DNA from: Brachybacterium sp042666875
GTDB lineage: Bacteria > Actinomycetota > Actinomycetes > Actinomycetales > Dermabacteraceae
DNA: 64,000 bases
Direction of reading: 5' to 3'
NCBI RefSeq assembly: GCF_042666875.1
Contig: NZ_JBHTCX010000002.1
Coordinates: 1-64,000, forward strand
Of the stretch, positions 60,473 to 64,000 are shown one piece after another. A model generated the notes under the pieces. The model was not told the origin of the DNA, made no database searches, and saw nothing but the letters and a program-made list of their open reading frames with translations. Numbering within the stretch: the stretch's first letter is position 1; each line of letters opens with the position of its first letter. The translations under genes and the position numbers were made by a program.

Positions 60473-62872
60473 ATGCCCTCCCCCGAGTCGTACGACGCCC
60501 CGCTGCCCTCGTCCCCCGCGTCCTCGTCGGCCCCGTCGTCGAGCGGCCGGTCCTCGCTGGCTCCGTCCTCGCTGCCTCGGTCCTCACGCGCCGGCTCCTC
60601 GGCCGTCACGGCGAGGCCGCTCGGCCGCCGCACGGTGCTCGGCGCCGCCGCGGTGTCCGCCGGGGCGGCCGGCTTGGCCTCCGCGGGCCTGACCACGGTC
60701 CGAGCCGACGCGGCGGGCCCCGCGCTGCCCGCGACCGGGGCGGGGGCGGAGGGACCGGCCGACGGGGAATCGCAGGTGTTCGCCGCTTTCCTCACCGACG
60801 TGCACATCGACTCGATCCCCCAGCAGCAGGAGGAGCACCTGCGCCTCGTGCTGGAGGACATCCGTGCCTCCGGTGCCCCGCTGCTGCTGCACGGCGGCGA
60901 CCTCACCGAGTTCGGATCGAGCGGCGAGTACGAGACCTACCAGGACCTGCTGGGCCCTGACGCCGCCGAGATCACGCAGCACGTCGCGGGCAACCACGAG
61001 CTGCGCTGGGACCCGTCGGCCGGTCAGGAGTACCGCCGGCGGTTCCACGAGGGCTCACGCTCCTTCGATCATCTCGGCGTGCACGTGATCATGCTCGAGG
61101 CGGGCGCGCCCCTGCAGGAGGAGGCCCACGTCGATCCGGCCACCCTGGCGTGGCTGCGCGAGGACCTGCAGGCCGCCGGCACGATGCCCAGCATCCTGGT
61201 GATGCACTGGCCGCCGGGGGCCGACAACCACTACGTGCGGGCCGGCGATCAGCTGCTCTCGGTGCTCGCTGAGCACCCGGTGCGCCTGGTCCTGGCCGGG
61301 CACGTCCACCGCGAGGCCACGGTCACCGACAACGGGACGGTGCTGATCACCGGCCGTGCCATCAAGAACGAGCCCGTCCACTACCTGCTCACGCTGCGCG
61401 GCGGTCCCGAGCCGGAGACGCGCGAGATGCTCGTCGAGGCGATCACCCAGCCGGCTCCCGGGGCGGAGGGTGAACGCACCGTGGAGGAGATCGCGTCCAT
61501 CCCGCTCCACCTCGGCACCGCCCGTGAGTCCGACGCCTTCCTGCAGGACGTCTCGGTGCATGTCTCCGGCGACACCGCGCAGGTCACCGCGCGCCTCGGA
61601 GCCCCGCACTCGCTCACCGCGGCGCGGGCACAGCTGCGCGACCAGTCCGTGTACGGCTCGGTCGCCGAAGGCACCTGGAGCGAGCTCGAGCTGCGCGGCC
61701 GGCGCGTGCGCGGCGAACTCGACCTCTCGCAGACCCTGCCGGGCCGCTGCACGATGCGGGTGCGCGGTGTGGACGAGGCCGGTGGGCTGTGGGAGGCCTC
61801 CGCACCCTTCTCCGTGGAGGGCGGGTCGGTCACCGAGGTGGACGCCCTGGAGCTGGACGGTGCCGTCAGCGGCGCGATCCTGCCGGTGGGCGAGGTCTCT
61901 GCGCTGGTCGCGACCGGCTCCGGCACCGTCGCTCGTCTGTCTCTGGACCGCTCGCGCCTGAGCACTGACTGGTCTGTCGGCGTCGGCGGGGTCCACCGCG
62001 GCATGGCGCTGTCGGCCGACGGGTCCGTCCTGCACGTGCCCAGCGCGGACCACCACCTGTACGCGCTCTCGGTCACCGACGGCACGGAGCTCTGGCGCGC
62101 CGACCTGGGCCTCCCCGTGGCCTCCACCCCGCTGGCCACCGCGGTCGACGGCGCTGCGGCGGTGTTCGTCAGCGCCGGTGACCGGCTCGCCCGCCTGGCG
62201 GCGGACGGGAGCACGGTGTGGTCGACCGCGATCCCTCAGCAGTCCAGCGGCCGCCCCGCACTGGTCGGTGACCGCCTCGTGCTCGGCGCTGGCGACGGCA
62301 CTGCCCGCTGCTACAGCGCCCGGACCGGCGCGGAGATCTGGAGCGCGGAGCTGACCACCCGCACCACCCCGTATCAGCGCCTCCTCTACGGCCCGTGGAA
62401 CTGCACGGTGCTGGCCGTGGACGAGAGCACCGTCGTGCTCGGGACCGTGACCGACCTGTTCGCGCTCGACGCGGCCACGGGCGAGCAGCGGTGGCGCACG
62501 GCCGCCGGTGCCATGTACTCGGCCCCGCAGCTGCTGGAGGACGGACGCATCCTCGCCGTCCAGGAACGCAAGGAACCGTTGCTGATCGACGCGGCCGACG
62601 GAGCGGCGACGCCGCTGGATCGGGCGCTGCAGATCTCGCTGGACGCCGATCCGATCCCGGGCCCGTCGGCGGGCACGTGGCTGCAGGTCAGCTTCAGCGC
62701 CGTGCTCTCGCTCCTGGACACCGCGGCCGGTACGGTGACGCCGCTGCGCCAGGTGGGCCCCGGCCGGGTCCTGGCCGCCCCCGCACTGCTGGAGGGCCAT
62801 GGAGTCGTGCTGGTCGGGGACCAGGCAGGCGTCGTGCGGGCGCTCGATGTCCTCGACGTCTCGGCCGTGTGA
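60473..62872 (+). CDS. Exported metallophosphoesterase with beta-propeller domain
   Basis: A 799-aa protein. A Ser/Pro-rich leader is followed by a Tat-type signal (GRRTVLGAAAVSAGAAGLAS, residues 52-71). The calcineurin-like core has TDVHIDS, LLLHGGDLTEF, VAGNHELRW, VMHWPPGADNH and LAGHVHRE, covering the metal ligands. A linking domain and a C-terminal PQQ/WD-like propeller (repeats such as TDGTELWRADLG, RTGAEIWSAELT, ATGEQRWRTAAG) follow. It probably acts outside the membrane on a phosphoester or as a sensor. The N-terminal leader before the RR pair is unusually long (51 residues). Confidence 0.87.
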   Translation: MPSPESYDAPLPSSPASSSAPSSSGRSSLAPSSLPRSSRAGSSAVTARPLGRRTVLGAAAVSAGAAGLASAGLTTVRADAAGPALPATGAGAEGPADGESQVFAAFLTDVHIDSIPQQQEEHLRLVLEDIRASGAPLLLHGGDLTEFGSSGEYETYQDLLGPDAAEITQHVAGNHELRWDPSAGQEYRRRFHEGSRSFDHLGVHVIMLEAGAPLQEEAHVDPATLAWLREDLQAAGTMPSILVMHWPPGADNHYVRAGDQLLSVLAEHPVRLVLAGHVHREATVTDNGTVLITGRAIKNEPVHYLLTLRGGPEPETREMLVEAITQPAPGAEGERTVEEIASIPLHLGTARESDAFLQDVSVHVSGDTAQVTARLGAPHSLTAARAQLRDQSVYGSVAEGTWSELELRGRRVRGELDLSQTLPGRCTMRVRGVDEAGGLWEASAPFSVEGGSVTEVDALELDGAVSGAILPVGEVSALVATGSGTVARLSLDRSRLSTDWSVGVGGVHRGMALSADGSVLHVPSADHHLYALSVTDGTELWRADLGLPVASTPLATAVDGAAAVFVSAGDRLARLAADGSTVWSTAIPQQSSGRPALVGDRLVLGAGDGTARCYSARTGAEIWSAELTTRTTPYQRLLYGPWNCTVLAVDESTVVLGTVTDLFALDAATGEQRWRTAAGAMYSAPQLLEDGRILAVQERKEPLLIDAADGAATPLDRALQISLDADPIPGPSAGTWLQVSFSAVLSLLDTAAGTVTPLRQVGPGRVLAAPALLEGHGVVLVGDQAGVVRALDVLDVSAV

Positions 62873-62914
62873 GCGGCGCGCCCTGAGGCGCCGCCGAGCG
62901 CGTAGGGTCACCGT

Positions 62915-63463
62915 ATGAGCGAACGCAGCACCTATCTCCTCGTGGACGGCGAGAACATCGATGCGACCCTCGGTGTCTCCGTCCTGGGGCGTCGCCCCCA
63001 GCCCGAGGAGCGGCCGCGGTGGAACAAGCTGCTCCACCACGCCGAGGTCACCTGGGACCAGCCCGCCAAGGGCCTGTTCTTCCTCGCCGTCGGCGACAGC
63101 CTGCCCTCGGGGTTCGTCCAGGCGCTGATCGCGCTGGGATACAAGGCGGTTCCGCTGCGCGGGGACGGCAAGGTCGTCGACATCGCGATCCAGCGCACCG
63201 CCGAGGCGCTCCAGGACCGTCCGGCCGACGTCATGCTGGTCAGCCACGACAACGACTTCACCCCGCAGATGGAGAACCTGGCCGCGACGCCGGATCGCCG
63301 CACGGCGATCATCGGTTTCGGCGAGTTCATGGCCACCGGCCTGCGGGAGATCCCCGGCATCGAGTTCCACGACCTCGAGTACGACGTCGGCGCGTTCACC
63401 AGCCGCCTGCCCCGCGTGCGGATCATCGACATCGACGAGTTCGATCCGCTCGAGTTCATCTGA
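62915..63463 (+). CDS. NYN domain protein, putative ribonuclease
   Basis: A 182-aa PIN-like protein. The acidic active-site residues are visible in YLLVDGENIDATLG, DGKVVDIAIQRT and VSHDNDFTPQME, the NYN pattern. Such proteins cleave RNA or act as LabA-like factors. It is 42 bp after the metallophosphoesterase and may be cotranscribed. Confidence 0.87.
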   Translation: MSERSTYLLVDGENIDATLGVSVLGRRPQPEERPRWNKLLHHAEVTWDQPAKGLFFLAVGDSLPSGFVQALIALGYKAVPLRGDGKVVDIAIQRTAEALQDRPADVMLVSHDNDFTPQMENLAATPDRRTAIIGFGEFMATGLREIPGIEFHDLEYDVGAFTSRLPRVRIIDIDEFDPLEFI

Positions 63464-63470
63464 GTTCGGG

Positions 63471-63485
63471 CCCGGCACTGCCGGG
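63471..63485. terminator. Short hairpin between convergent genes
   Basis: CCCGGC at 63471-63476 pairs with GCCGGG at 63480-63485 over a 3-nt loop, between the NYN gene and the convergent aldo/keto reductase gene. Confidence 0.5.
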
Positions 63486-63490
63486 TGCTC

Positions 63491-64000
63491 TCAGCCGGCT
63501 CCGTCCAGTCGAGCGAACTGGTCCGTGGACAGGGGCAGGCCGACGCCCTCCAGCGCCGCCTCGAGCTGTTCCAGCCGACTGCCGCCCAGGATCGGCCGGA
63601 TGCCGCGGTGGACGAGCCAGGCCAGCACGACCTGCCCACGGCTGGCTCCTGCGTCGGCGGCCACCTCGTCCAGCGCGGCGAGGCGCCGTGCGCTGCCGAG
63701 ATGCTCGTAGGCCTCCGGGATCGGTTTCGCCGGATTGTCGTATGCCCCGCCGAGCAGCGTGGTGTACCCCCAGACCTCCATCCGGTGCTCGGCGGCGATG
63801 TCCATCTGCTCCTCCCCGAGCACACCGAAGGGGTGGATGTTCCCCTCCGGCAGGAGACCCGGGCGGGGTCGGAGATAGCTCGCGTGCAGCTGCAGCGCGT
63901 CGACAGGTTTCATGCCCTGGGCGAGCGCTCGCGCCCGGGCACGCTCGACCCGCCAGGCGGGGTGGTTGGAGGCGCCGACGCGACGGACCGACCCGTCGGC
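63491..64000 (-). CDS. Aldo/keto reductase, C-terminal half, cut by window edge
   Basis: At least 169 residues are visible, entering from the right edge with VGASNHPAWRVERARA, a conserved aldo/keto reductase strand, and continuing with LQLHASYLRPRPG and QVVLAWLVHRGIRPILGGSR. The catalytic tetrad lies outside the window. The ATG at 63913 is internal, not the start. Confidence 0.85.
   Translation of the reverse strand, partial: ADGSVRRVGASNHPAWRVERARARALAQGMKPVDALQLHASYLRPRPGLLPEGNIHPFGVLGEEQMDIAAEHRMEVWGYTTLLGGAYDNPAKPIPEAYEHLGSARRLAALDEVAADAGASRGQVVLAWLVHRGIRPILGGSRLEQLEAALEGVGLPLSTDQFARLDGAG

Noticed and set aside
61055..63478. 807-aa minus-strand open frame
   Set aside because: It lies opposite the metallophosphoesterase and NYN genes and shows no protein-family pattern.
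1..64000. tRNA or rRNA genes
   Set aside because: I looked for T-loop GGTTCGAAT-like signatures and long conserved rRNA stretches and saw none; a tRNAscan run would settle it.

Overview
The window is GC-rich (about 70 percent by eye) and densely coding. Starts are ATG or GTG, many genes are coupled by ATGA/GTGA overlaps, and hairpin terminators have no T-tract. With the protein types seen, this points to an actinobacterium. Micrococcales, and within it a Brachybacterium-like member of the Dermabacteraceae, is my best guess. No rRNA, tRNA or CRISPR array was seen.

Layout. 0-0.6 kb: 3' part of an insertion-sequence transposase. 0.7-12.6 kb: a catabolic island on both strands, with glucuronate isomerase and fructuronate reductase (uxaC, uxuB), two LacI regulators, and a divergent five-gene Opp/Dpp-type ABC importer. 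12.6-18 kb: small hypotheticals, a HIT protein, two Gfo/Idh/MocA oxidoreductases, and a HAD phosphatase overlapping a necrosis-inducing (NLP) toxin-like gene. 18-19.4 kb: TetR plus a paired SMR efflux system. 19.4-22.5 kb: larA-larE-larB for lactate racemase. 22.5-30.4 kb: a mosaic accessory stretch with MerR/SnoaL, an alpha/beta hydrolase, TetR/SDR with a very long operator, at least four broken genes, an APH-type kinase and a PAP2 phosphatase. 30.5-36.6 kb: aldo/keto reductase, a heme-oxygenase-like diiron protein with a CDGSH protein, an MFS exporter, a PRPP-synthetase paralogue and a P-loop kinase. 36.7-41.4 kb: a stress and metal block with an 18-Cys copper-storage protein, a repeat hydrophilin, DUF4383, manganese catalase and small acidic proteins. 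41.5-49.9 kb: a quinone reductase, an AAA-wHTH ATPase, larC, a cupin, two CNNM/CBS membrane proteins and an esterase. 50.7-55.5 kb: a small-conductance channel-like gene with an in-frame stop, an acidic protein, PfpI/DJ-1 and SelO. 55.7-64 kb: a ROK regulator with a sugar isomerase/dehydrogenase pair, formaldehyde dehydrogenase, a Tat-exported metallophosphoesterase with a beta-propeller, a NYN protein and a partial aldo/keto reductase.

How parts work together. LarB, LarC and LarE build the nickel-pincer cofactor that LarA uses; all four are present, but larC lies about 22 kb from larABE and carries a His-rich insert. The uronate enzymes, LacI pair and ABC importer look like one uptake and breakdown module for a uronic-acid-containing glycoside, although uxuA and later steps are not in the window. 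The ROK, TIM-barrel isomerase and Gfo/Idh genes form a second carbohydrate module. The Mn-catalase, copper-storage and hydrophilin genes look like a stress cluster.

The most notable observations are the NLP gene without a signal peptide, the dispersed Lar set with a His-rich LarC, a TGA at codon 9 of the channel gene, and a TetR-SDR pair flanked by two related MFS remnants.
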